Of a stretch of 64,000 bases of DNA, positions 40,278 to 48,163 are shown one piece after another (position 1 is the first letter of the stretch; each line of letters starts with the position of its first letter). The position numbers and the translations under genes are program-made. The DNA lies in the NCBI GenBank assembly GCA_016223145.1, contig JACRPN010000012.1, positions 124,001 through 188,000 on the forward strand. The letters are read 5' to 3'. Under the pieces are notes generated by a model, which worked only from the letters and a program-made list of their open reading frames with translations, did no database searches and was not told the origin of the DNA. The DNA comes from Armatimonadota bacterium (GTDB taxonomy: Bacteria; Armatimonadota; Fimbriimonadia; Fimbriimonadales; Fimbriimonadaceae).

Positions 40278-40607
40278 GTGAAGCTCGCCGTCTGCATCGT
40301 CCATAACCGCGACAAAGCCAAGATCGCCGAAGAACTGGTCCGCGCCGGATTCAAGTTCACCGTGATCGGCTCGACAGGCGGCTTCCTTCGCGAGGGGAAC
40401 ACCACCATCCTCATCGGCTTTGAGGAGGGTGACCGGCAATCGCTTCTCAAGATCATTTCGACCAACTGCCAAACCCGCGAGCAGTTGGTGAATGTGACCC
40501 CCATGGAGGCTGGGCCGACCGGAGGATTCCTCGCCAGCCCGGTCAAGGTTCCTGTGGGCGGAGCGGTGGTGTTCGTCATGGACGTCGAGCAGTTCGAGCG
40601 GTACTAG
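40278..40607 (+). CDS. darA: Cyclic-di-AMP receptor (DarA/PstA family)
   Basis: The 109-residue protein (KLAVCIVHNRDKAKIAEELV; FKFTVIGSTGGFLREGNTTI; LIGFEEGDRQSLLKII; PVGGAVVFVMDVEQFERY) matches the PII-like c-di-AMP receptor family throughout, including the T/S-loop GSTGGFLREGNTT. The GTG 40278 start gives the standard length. It lies three bases before holB, the same linkage as yaaQ/darA with holB in Firmicutes, which supports the assignment. The downstream target of c-di-AMP binding is not known in this family. Confidence 0.88.
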   Translation: MKLAVCIVHNRDKAKIAEELVRAGFKFTVIGSTGGFLREGNTTILIGFEEGDRQSLLKIISTNCQTREQLVNVTPMEAGPTGGFLASPVKVPVGGAVVFVMDVEQFERY

Positions 40608-40610
40608 ACC

Positions 40611-41528
40611 ATGGTTTGCCCAACGCTCGATGAACTCGAAGGCCTGGTGGCCGCCAAGCGCGCTGCGAAGAAGCTCGCGTTAGGGTCGGGGGTACACGCC
40701 GTCCTCTATTACGGGGCCGATGGATCCGGCAAGACGAGCCTCGCCCTCTGGTCGGCACAGTCCTGGCTGTGTAAGGACGCTACGGACGGGGGTCCGTGCG
40801 GGGAGTGCAAGGCTTGTGCGTCGTTTGGGAGAGGGGTGAACCCGGATTTCCTGGTGCTTGAACCGCAGGGCCTTAGCTACATCCTGACACAGGGCGCCAT
40901 CGTTCCTGACAAGGACAGCCCCTACCCCCTTTCCTCGACCGAGTTCCTTCGCACCGCGCCGCTTCAGTCCGCCCACAAGGTGGTGCTGCTCAAGGACGTG
41001 GACCGCCTCAACGCGGCGGCATCGAACGCTTTCCTCAAGTTGCTTGAAGAGCCCCCGCCTTTCGCCAGGTTCTTGCTGACCACCTCGGAAGTGCGCCGCG
41101 TGAAGGACACGATCCTTTCGCGATGCCTTTGCCTGGCCTGTGAGACCAGCCCATTGGATTCGGGTTCGCCAGAGTGGGTGACGGCGCTTGGCGGCGCCAC
41201 CCCAGGGCGGCAGCGCGAGCTCGAGCGCAAGCCGGAGATCTATGAACCGTTCTTCCAGTTCGCCGTTCGGCTGTCCGCGCGGCCTCGTGGTGCGGCGCTT
41301 CGCGCTTCCGAGGAGTTTCGGGCGCTCTGCGATGCTCTGGCGAAGGACCGCGAGGACGGCGCCCGCCGCGCGAATGCCGAAGGGCTTTCCCTGCTGGCTC
41401 ATGCGCTGAGGGCCCTGGAATGGCCCCCCGAAAGCTTGCAAGTGGTGGCGCGCACGCACACTAGGGTGGTGGGCAACGCCGCCATGGGCCTGGCGTGCGA
41501 TGCGATGTTTGCGCGGATTTTGGGGTAG
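40611..41528 (+). CDS. holB: DNA polymerase III delta-prime subunit (clamp loader)
   Basis: The 305-residue protein has a Walker A motif (YYGADGSGKTSLALW), the zinc module PCGECKACASFGRGVNPD, KVVLLKDVDRLNAAASNAFL with KLLEEPP, and LLTTSEVRRVKDTILSRC. All are typical of delta-prime/clamp-loader AAA proteins. Two cysteines of the zinc module are replaced compared with the four-cysteine form. It overlaps the darA transcription unit almost directly, so the two are probably co-transcribed. Confidence 0.88.
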   Translation: MVCPTLDELEGLVAAKRAAKKLALGSGVHAVLYYGADGSGKTSLALWSAQSWLCKDATDGGPCGECKACASFGRGVNPDFLVLEPQGLSYILTQGAIVPDKDSPYPLSSTEFLRTAPLQSAHKVVLLKDVDRLNAAASNAFLKLLEEPPPFARFLLTTSEVRRVKDTILSRCLCLACETSPLDSGSPEWVTALGGATPGRQRELERKPEIYEPFFQFAVRLSARPRGAALRASEEFRALCDALAKDREDGARRANAEGLSLLAHALRALEWPPESLQVVARTHTRVVGNAAMGLACDAMFARILG

Positions 41529-41536
41529 CGGCGGCG

Positions 41537-42676
41537 TCAGCCCGGAACCGCAGCCACCGGTGTCGGCTTCCCTGACTTCAGCGACTCCACCACCGCGCAC
41601 ATCACGTTCAGCGTTTCGAAGCCCTCAACGAGATCGGGGCTGTTGGGTTCACCGGAGAGCAGTTTCGACGCGAAGTAGTCGGCATAGCTGCAGAACTCGC
41701 CGTAGTGCATGCCCCTCAGTTCGTGGCGGTAGTGGTAGCCCGCCATGGCGTGCTCGTAATCCTCGTCCAGCTCGATCCCGTTTGTGTCGTGACGGGTGAA
41801 GCGCAGTTCCGGGTACCGGGCCAGCGAGGATCCGTTCGAGCCCATCAAAAGGCACTCGATGTTCGACCTCGCGCGGCTGAGCTCGTGGAGTCCATAGTTT
41901 CCGAGCACGCGAGCAACCCGTCCTGATTCTGCGAGCAGGTTGACCACGATCGCGTCGGGGGTCTCCATCTTATGTGATTGGCCGAGGCTGGTGCGTGTCC
42001 CGTAAGCGTGGACCTCTCGGATCGGGCCGAGATACCACCGGACCAGGTCCAGCGGATGGCTAAGGCCGAGGAACGCCCAGTGCGTGCTTGATTGAGTCCA
42101 AGGGCTCTTTTCGTACCACCAATCCATCCGGTGGTTGTAGTGGGCGTCGAGTACCTCGACCTCGCCAATGTCGCCGGCCTCATAGAGCTCGCGCTGGCGC
42201 TGAAACGGCTCGTAAAAGCGGGTGGACTGCCCCACCTGGAGCCTCCTTCCCGTCGTTTTTGCGAGGCCGATCAGGCGAGGCGCGACGCTTGGATCGTTGA
42301 CCATCGGCTTCGTACAGATCACGTGCTTACCCGCCTTGAATGCCTGCTCGATGTGCCCAGCGTGCATCGGGTCGGGGGTGTAGATGGCGACGATCTGCAC
42401 GTCCTCACGCGCCAGCATCGCCTCGTAGTCTGCGGTCACGAAGAGCCCCGGGCAGGAGTCGAGGGCCGCCAGGCGCTTGCCTTCATTTAGGTCGCAGCCG
42501 GCGACGGCCCGACAAAGCCCGGAGGCCCGCAGACCGACGAGCATTGTGTGGCCCTCGTGCAGCCCGAGCACCCCAATGCCGAACCGCCTCTCCACCGGCA
42601 CCGACCCAAAGGAGCGCCGGTGGCCGACCGTTGGCTGCCCGGTTGGCTGGAAGTCGGGGTGGGTCATGAGGGACAT
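41537..42676 (-). CDS. Gfo/Idh/MocA-family NAD(P) oxidoreductase
   Basis: The 379-residue protein has an N-terminal Rossmann fold (FGIGVLGLHEGHTMLVGLRA; VAIYTPDPMHAGHIEQAFKA) and the catalytic GKHVICTKPMVND. The C-terminal dimer domain follows, with HWAFLGLSHPLDLVRWYLG. Related enzymes act on sugars or inositols. The substrate cannot be told from the sequence. ATG 42676 is used; ATG 42667 is the alternative. It converges on holB with only eight bases between the stops. Confidence 0.88.
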   Translation of the reverse strand: MSLMTHPDFQPTGQPTVGHRRSFGSVPVERRFGIGVLGLHEGHTMLVGLRASGLCRAVAGCDLNEGKRLAALDSCPGLFVTADYEAMLAREDVQIVAIYTPDPMHAGHIEQAFKAGKHVICTKPMVNDPSVAPRLIGLAKTTGRRLQVGQSTRFYEPFQRQRELYEAGDIGEVEVLDAHYNHRMDWWYEKSPWTQSSTHWAFLGLSHPLDLVRWYLGPIREVHAYGTRTSLGQSHKMETPDAIVVNLLAESGRVARVLGNYGLHELSRARSNIECLLMGSNGSSLARYPELRFTRHDTNGIELDEDYEHAMAGYHYRHELRGMHYGEFCSYADYFASKLLSGEPNSPDLVEGFETLNVMCAVVESLKSGKPTPVAAVPG

Positions 42677-42736
42677 TCTAGCCGCTCACAGATAGAGGAC
42701 CTGCGACGAGGTTGTCGAACCACTACGCATCTGCAA

Positions 42737-43555
42737 ATGGGTCCGATCCTTCTCAGAGTCGGAGCTTTCGCCTTGATGAATGCCCTTCTGGTTGGCATGC
42801 TCGGTGGCACGATGTACTCCGGGGCGAGGAGAAACAGACGGACCAGGGCCGTGATGGGCGACTTTGGCAGAGGTGATCTCTTCGTCGAAGTGCTTTGGCG
42901 CGTCCTCCCACCTCTGACGTTGCTTGCATTGATGTCCTCGGTGGGTCGACAACTCAAGGGCGTGGATATGGGGTGGCGTTTTTTGGCCATAGCCTGGTTA
43001 GGCGGCCTCACCGTCTTTTGCCTTGGAGCATGGGTTGGAGTGCGGTGGGACCCGATGGAGAAGCTGCTAACTAGGCTTGTCAAACGCCGTCCGGTCGCGA
43101 AATTCCTCGTAATTGTCGATGAGTCCCTACTGCGAGCTGCGATCACTTCGGCAGGATGCGCTACCCAGAAGATGATCGAGGATCAGGTGCTTGGATTGAA
43201 GGCGTGGGGCTATCGTGTCGTTGTCGCTACGCTTCAGGATCAGGTCAGTTTGCCGCGTCGCCTCCCGCTTGATTCCGTCGTGCTTCGGTCTCCGACGAGC
43301 TCACCTTCCGAGGCATTGGCACAGGTGAGGGCAGAGCAGGGAGTTCCGAGGCACAAGGCCGTTGCCGTTACAGGCGACCCCAATTTCGTTCGATTGGCGC
43401 ACGAGGCCGAGATGGCATGCATCGCTTACGCCCGTGATGAAGTTTCCCGGGAGCTGAGTGAGGCACACGGCGCTGTTACCGTCTGTACTGATCCCCGAGA
43501 GCTCGGGTACTCCGTGTTTGTGTGGTCAATGGACATCGCAGATATCGATCCCTAG
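42737..43555 (+). CDS. Membrane-anchored protein of unknown function
   Basis: The 272-residue protein has three hydrophobic segments in its first 105 residues (GAFALMNALLVGMLGGTMY; LPPLTLLALMSSVG; FLAIAWLGGLTVFCLGAWVG). A soluble domain of about 160 residues follows (FLVIVDESLLRAAITSAGCA; VVVATLQDQ; AVAVTGDPNFVRLAHE; FVWSMDIADIDP) with a possible alpha/beta fold. I do not recognise the family. The base composition is less GC-rich than the neighbours, which may point to transfer. It sits between an oxidoreductase and an esterase without obvious linkage. Confidence 0.65.
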   Translation: MGPILLRVGAFALMNALLVGMLGGTMYSGARRNRRTRAVMGDFGRGDLFVEVLWRVLPPLTLLALMSSVGRQLKGVDMGWRFLAIAWLGGLTVFCLGAWVGVRWDPMEKLLTRLVKRRPVAKFLVIVDESLLRAAITSAGCATQKMIEDQVLGLKAWGYRVVVATLQDQVSLPRRLPLDSVVLRSPTSSPSEALAQVRAEQGVPRHKAVAVTGDPNFVRLAHEAEMACIAYARDEVSRELSEAHGAVTVCTDPRELGYSVFVWSMDIADIDP

Positions 43556-43579
43556 TGTTCGTGATGCCAAACTGGCCTC

Positions 43580-44446
43580 ATGATTGGAGCCTGCTGCGTT
43601 ACACTACTCACCTTGCGCGCGATACACCATATCCCGTTCCAGCCCGCCCCCATCCGACTCTGGGAGGGTGATGCGCCATTGGCCCGTGGGAAAGCCTCCG
43701 AAGATATTCCAACGCTCGCACCGTTCCTCGCGCCGCGCCCGATCGGCTCGGCGGTGATTGTATGCCCCGGAGGCGGATACGGGATGCTAGCGGACCACGA
43801 GGGCTCCGCGTACGCCAAGTTTCTCAACCTGCACGGCGTTCAGGCGTTCGTGCTCAAGTACCGGCTGGGCTCGAACGGTTATCGCCATCCGGCGATGCTG
43901 CTCGACGTCTCGCGGGCGATCCGCTATGTGCGGAGCCACGCGAAGGAGTATCAAATCGACGTGAGCAAGATCGGCGTGATGGGCTCCTCCGCGGGCGGGC
44001 ATTTGGCTTCGACGGTGGCGACCCACTATGACGCCGGCATAACCGAATCCGCCGATCCGGTCGAGCGCGTCAGTTCCCGGCCCGATTTTGCGATCCTCTG
44101 CTACGCGGTGATCACCTTCGGGGGCAAGGGGCATTCTGGAAGCCGGGAGAACCTGCTCGGCAAGACCCCGGACCCTGCGCTTGTGCAAAGCCTGAGCAAC
44201 GAGCTTCAGGTCACCAAAGACACGCCTCCCTGCTTCCTTTGGCACACGATGGACGACGGCGCGGTGCCGGTCGAGAACTCGATCCTCTTCGCCGACGCGA
44301 TGCGCAAAGCGGGAGCTTCGGCAGAGCTGCACCTCTATGCGCACGGCGCGCACGGATTGGGCTTAGGTGGCGACCCGGAATCGAACCACCTGCTGCCCTG
44401 GACTCGCGCCCTGATGGACTGGATGCGCGCTCACGGCTGGGCTTAG
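43580..44446 (+). CDS. Alpha/beta-hydrolase, esterase/acetylxylan-esterase-like
   Basis: The 288-residue enzyme shows VIVCPGGGYGMLADHEGSAY (oxyanion region), the nucleophile elbow IGVMGSSAGGHLASTVA, Asp in WHTMDDGAVPVENS and His in YAHGAHGLGL, a full Ser-Asp-His triad. This is the pattern of the BD-FAE/acetylxylan esterase-like group that removes acyl groups from carbohydrates. A weak N-terminal hydrophobic stretch might be a signal peptide, but it is not clear. Its stop overlaps the stop of the convergent gene at 44443. Confidence 0.85.
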   Translation: MIGACCVTLLTLRAIHHIPFQPAPIRLWEGDAPLARGKASEDIPTLAPFLAPRPIGSAVIVCPGGGYGMLADHEGSAYAKFLNLHGVQAFVLKYRLGSNGYRHPAMLLDVSRAIRYVRSHAKEYQIDVSKIGVMGSSAGGHLASTVATHYDAGITESADPVERVSSRPDFAILCYAVITFGGKGHSGSRENLLGKTPDPALVQSLSNELQVTKDTPPCFLWHTMDDGAVPVENSILFADAMRKAGASAELHLYAHGAHGLGLGGDPESNHLLPWTRALMDWMRAHGWA

Positions 44447-45015
44447 GTCTCGAAAGGCGGCTGGTATCCCGGGCTCTGAGGTTGCACGGGAGCCCCAGAT
44501 TGAGCCATCGCCTGCATCTCACGAATCCTCTCCTCGACCTGATGCCGGCGAATTCCCATAAATCCGGGCTTGACGCCGTATCGCTTCATCTCCGTGTAGG
44601 CGATATGCTGGACGGCGACATACCCGATGATCCCGCAACAGAGGGCGGAATTCAGACCCATTAGGACCGAGGCCAAGAGGGATCCGGACGGCCCCCAGTC
44701 CTTGCCGAAGCCGATCATGCGGTTCGCCGGCAACGTGAGAAAGGTGATGGCGAGGAACATGACGCCGATCCCAATTACGTAGGCGCTCCAAGCACCGGCA
44801 GGTGAATCTGGACTCAGCGAAGCCAACCCCCCGGTCGCGACATTGATGGCAATGGTAAGAACGATGTTGATCAGAAAGACGATGGTCAGGCGGTTGTAGC
44901 CTTGATACAGGGCCCAGAGCTTGTCGACGCTGCCGTAGAAGGCGGGACCTCGGTAATAGGGCACGTATCCCTCAGCAGGGCCGCTTTTATCTCCAGGCGG
45001 TGGCACGGCAGCCAT
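44443..45015 (-). CDS. Four-helix membrane protein of unknown function
   Basis: The 190-residue protein has about four membrane segments (LTIVFLINIVLTIAINVATG; WSAYVIGIGVMFLAITFLTL; LLASVLMGLNSALCCGIIGY and a weaker fourth). A Pro-rich tail with QVEERIREMQAMAQSG follows. I do not recognise the family. ATG 45015 is used. The neighbouring gene on the same strand is 124 bases upstream, so an operon is not assured. Confidence 0.65.
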   Translation of the reverse strand: MAAVPPPGDKSGPAEGYVPYYRGPAFYGSVDKLWALYQGYNRLTIVFLINIVLTIAINVATGGLASLSPDSPAGAWSAYVIGIGVMFLAITFLTLPANRMIGFGKDWGPSGSLLASVLMGLNSALCCGIIGYVAVQHIAYTEMKRYGVKPGFMGIRRHQVEERIREMQAMAQSGAPVQPQSPGYQPPFET

Positions 45016-45078
45016 GTCGTTGTACGTTCAACGGATGCCGGCCGGTTTCCTGCAAACCTGTAGACGTTTTGTTCGGTT

Positions 45079-45136
45079 GCCCTACGGGATCTTGGGATTT
45101 GGGATGAAGGCAGACTGAGAGTCTGCCCTACGGGAC
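45079..45136. repeat. Direct repeats flanking a hairpin
   Basis: GCCCTACGGGA occurs at 45079-45089 and 45125-45135. Between them the perfect hairpin GGCAGACT-GAG-AGTCTGCC lies at 45109-45127. The block starts right after the HdrDE-like gene and may serve as its 3' end structure. Confidence 0.7.
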
Positions 45137-45138
45137 AC

Positions 45139-47148
45139 CTAATCATTGAGGTCCAGTGGCCGATTGCGTTCCCAGGCCAATTCGGCGAGGTCGATAAGCC
45201 GAATGTCCGCGTCGCTCACCTGTTTCACCGAGGTATCCAGCATGATCCGGCAGAAGGGGCATCCCACCGCGATTGTCGACGCGCCGGTAGCCAGGAGTTC
45301 CTCCGCCCGACGGACCCCTGGACGCTGATTGGGCTCCTCGTCCATCCACATCCTCGCGCCGCCCGCACCGCAGCACAGGGTCCTGCGGCCCCGGTTCCCA
45401 GGCTCGGCGAGGAGGTCGCCTTTCGCGCTTCCGTGGGGGTCACGGTTCAGCGAGGTTGAATCCCCCAGAACCGACCTGGGAGCGTCGCTCTCGCCGTTGA
45501 CCCGCGCCAGGTAACAGGGGTCGTGGTAGGTGACGGAGCCCGCCATCGGCAGTGCCGGATCGAGCTTTCTTTGGGCGATGAGGTCGGCGATGAGTTGGGA
45601 GTGGTGCGACACCTCGAGTTCTGCGCCGAACTGCGGGTACTCGTTCTTGAGCGTGTTCAGGCAGTGGGGGCACGCGGTGACCACCTTCTTCACGCCGTAG
45701 CGCTTGAAGGTTTCAATGTTGGCCTGAGCTTTCTCCTGGAAAAGGAACTCGTCACCGGCCCGTCTCGCTGCGTCGCCTGTACAGGTCTCCTCGCGCCCCA
45801 GACAGGCGAACGATACGCCCGCCTTTTGAAGGAGCTGCGCCGTTGCCCGAGTTGCGCGCTGAGCCCCGGGATCCATGGCTCCAGCGCACCCCACCCAGAA
45901 CAGCACGTCGAAGCTCTCGACCTCCCTCGCCAGCGGAACGTCGAGCCCCTTCATCCAGTCCTCGCGCGAGTCGGGCTGTTGGCCCCAGGCGTGGCCCGTG
46001 CTGCCAAGCTGTCGCAGCATCGTCGCCCCTGAACCCGAGAGTTTTCCCTCTGCCACCAGGTAGCGCCGCGCGTCCACGATGAGGTCCACATGCCGGATGA
46101 GAACCGGGCAGGCTTCGACGCAGGCATTGCAGGTGGTGCAGGCCCACAGAGCCTCCTCCGAGACCGCTTCTGCCACCACACCGACACCCGCATTCAGGGC
46201 CCGGATGTCCTGCACGATCTTCTTCGGGTTCAGGATTTTGCCCACGCCGTTCGCAGGACAGACGTCGGTGCATCGGCCGCACTCCATGCAGGCGTCGAGC
46301 GACATTAGGTGCCAGCGCGAATAATCGCTTGCCTCGGCGACGCCGATTTTACCGGTCGCCTCAACCTCCTCCATCGTAATCGGCTTCAGCGTTCCCATCG
46401 ACGCGGACTCGGCCCCGTAGGAGGAGAAGACGGCCATGGCGATGTGGCGCAGGCGCATCCGGGGCATCAAGGCGATAAAGGTGAAGGCAAGGACGCCGTG
46501 GAACCACCAGAGGCTCTTGTAGAGTGTTGCGGGTACGGGGCCCCACCAATGAGCCAACGCGTAGCCGACGAACGAAAACCGGTCGAACGACTCGAATCCG
46601 CCCTGCCCCGACTCGCTTGCACCCACTGCGAGCCTGGCTGCCTCCACAAGATAGCCCGTGATGCCAAGTGTGAACAGCATGACCAGCGCCCAATCATCTT
46701 GGGGCGCTTTCGCCATGTTCTTTGGGAGCCAGAAGGCGCGCCGGAACAGCGCCCAGCCTGTACCGATGACGAACAGCAACCCGAGCGCGTCGAAGGTGGC
46801 TTCGTAGACGATGTAGTAGGTTCCCTGGTGGAACTTGACGGGCGAATAGGTGTTGATCGAGAGCAGGGTGGTCGCCAGGAATAAGGAGGCGAACCCATAA
46901 AATATCAGCAGGTGCATGGGGGCGCCGCTGCGCTTGCGCGAGGTCTTGACCTTGCGCTGCCCGATGACATAGGCCAGCACCCCCTTGAGGCCGAGCGGCT
47001 TCCAGGAGAGGGGCTTGCCCTTCATCCAGACTCTGGATCGCTGCCAAACCTGCCATCCGAAGAGCCCCAGCGCGAGGAACGCCAAGACGTAGAAGAGCGC
47101 CTTTTCGGGCGGTGTGATGAGATAGAACTCTTCTCGGGTCGGAACCAC
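45139..47148 (-). CDS. HdrDE-like membrane Fe-S oxidoreductase
   Basis: The 669-residue protein fuses a heme-type membrane part (five hydrophobic segments, about residues 15-250, like NarI/HdrE) to an Fe-S part with two 4Fe-4S sites (CMECGRCTDVCP and CTTCNACVEACP). Two CCG cysteine-rich domains follow (TACPHCLNTLKNEYP; HDPCYLAR; TLCCGAGGARMWMDE; GCPFCRIML). Such proteins move electrons between quinones and cytoplasmic donors. The segment GDSTSLNRDPHGSAKGDLLA inside the second CCG domain looks like an insertion. GTG 47148 has AAGGAG upstream, overlapping the stop of the preceding gene. Confidence 0.88.
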   Translation of the reverse strand: MVPTREEFYLITPPEKALFYVLAFLALGLFGWQVWQRSRVWMKGKPLSWKPLGLKGVLAYVIGQRKVKTSRKRSGAPMHLLIFYGFASLFLATTLLSINTYSPVKFHQGTYYIVYEATFDALGLLFVIGTGWALFRRAFWLPKNMAKAPQDDWALVMLFTLGITGYLVEAARLAVGASESGQGGFESFDRFSFVGYALAHWWGPVPATLYKSLWWFHGVLAFTFIALMPRMRLRHIAMAVFSSYGAESASMGTLKPITMEEVEATGKIGVAEASDYSRWHLMSLDACMECGRCTDVCPANGVGKILNPKKIVQDIRALNAGVGVVAEAVSEEALWACTTCNACVEACPVLIRHVDLIVDARRYLVAEGKLSGSGATMLRQLGSTGHAWGQQPDSREDWMKGLDVPLAREVESFDVLFWVGCAGAMDPGAQRATRATAQLLQKAGVSFACLGREETCTGDAARRAGDEFLFQEKAQANIETFKRYGVKKVVTACPHCLNTLKNEYPQFGAELEVSHHSQLIADLIAQRKLDPALPMAGSVTYHDPCYLARVNGESDAPRSVLGDSTSLNRDPHGSAKGDLLAEPGNRGRRTLCCGAGGARMWMDEEPNQRPGVRRAEELLATGASTIAVGCPFCRIMLDTSVKQVSDADIRLIDLAELAWERNRPLDLND

Positions 47149-47163
47149 TTCGTTCGGTCTCCT

Positions 47164-47913
47164 TCAGCGCTGCTGCGCGCGCATTCGCTGCCATTCCGCC
47201 TCGCGCCGCTGCCTTATGCCGTAGGCCGCGCGCAAGACGGGCTGAACCTGTGCCCCTTTGGGCTCCAGGTGCCTGCACAGGGCCTGGTGAGCATAAGAAT
47301 CCACGCTGTGTCGCCCTGCGCCGACGCCCTCAAACACGAGGATAGCCCAAGATCCCTGGGAGAGCGCTCGATCCGCGATCTGGATGAGCGATGTCGCATC
47401 CATCTCTTCGGCCGAGACCACCGCGAGGTCGGCCGTAACGCAATCTTCCAGCCGGTTGAGCCCTTGCCTGGCCGTCAATGCCACTGAATGGACCTGCTCG
47501 ACGACCCGCCGATAGGTGGTGGGTTGCGGATCGAAGCTGGACGTGAGGCACCGGCAATCGCGCCCCGGATAGGCAAACGGAAAGTCAGCCTGGCCCGGGA
47601 AGCTCTCGGAAAGGAGCTTGACGGCCGCCGCGAGCTCGCCCTCCACCATCTCCAGGGTCCATGCAGGCAGATTGCCTTCACCGTCGTCCGAGCCGAAGAA
47701 GCAAGCGGACCCCATCTCGTGTCCATCTTCGCTTAGCCGCTTCAAGGCAGCCAGATTATCGAGCAGAAGGACGGATTCCAGAAAGAACGTCGCTCGAAGG
47801 CCGGCATTGCGTAAGTGGCTCGGCGCGACTTCAAGAAGTGACCGCTCGTTGCCGGCGTAAGCGAGCGAAACCAATCCGGCGGCTGGCGGGTTTGGTTTGC
47901 TCGGGGAATCCAT
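47164..47913 (-). CDS. Degenerate polysaccharide-deacetylase (NodB-like) protein
   Basis: The 249-residue protein follows the NodB-fold pattern (LVSLAYAGNERSLLEVAPSH; AGLRATFFLESVLLL; EDGHEMGSACFFG; FAYPGRDCRCL). The metal-site residues are lost: the usual T/SxxYDD or TFDDG is AYAGN, and the second His of the HxxxH motif is missing. Activity as a deacetylase is therefore unlikely. It lies 15 bases before the HdrDE-like gene and is probably co-transcribed with it. The reason for this pairing is not clear. Confidence 0.65.
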   Translation of the reverse strand: MDSPSKPNPPAAGLVSLAYAGNERSLLEVAPSHLRNAGLRATFFLESVLLLDNLAALKRLSEDGHEMGSACFFGSDDGEGNLPAWTLEMVEGELAAAVKLLSESFPGQADFPFAYPGRDCRCLTSSFDPQPTTYRRVVEQVHSVALTARQGLNRLEDCVTADLAVVSAEEMDATSLIQIADRALSQGSWAILVFEGVGAGRHSVDSYAHQALCRHLEPKGAQVQPVLRAAYGIRQRREAEWQRMRAQQR

Positions 47914-48163
47914 GGCTTTCCTTAGGACGAGGTGGCCGCGCGCAGAGTGGCTGGCGCTCTCATTCGCGTACTTCCTCGCACTTCCTACAGCTATACCCGG
48001 ACTCCACCTGACCGAAGATCAGGATAGTCCTCAAGTAGTGAGGTCGAACCGGATGCCGAATACGGCGCATCCTTCCGTCCCGGTTATCACCGGGACAAAG
48101 GGATGACCCTGAGGCGCGGGCGCAGCTGCCCGCGCTTCCGGGGCCGGCCCAAGGAGGGACAGC
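47914..48163. promoter_or_regulatory. rpoN upstream region with two adjacent hairpins
   Basis: At 48077-48096 GTCCCGGT-TATC-ACCGGGAC forms a perfect 8-pair hairpin, and at 48114-48135 GCGCGGGC-GCAGCT-GCCCGCGC forms another. They stand 16-87 bases before the rpoN start codon and would lie in its mRNA leader. They may be dispersed repeats or a leader control structure. No gene is seen in this 250-base gap. Confidence 0.5.
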
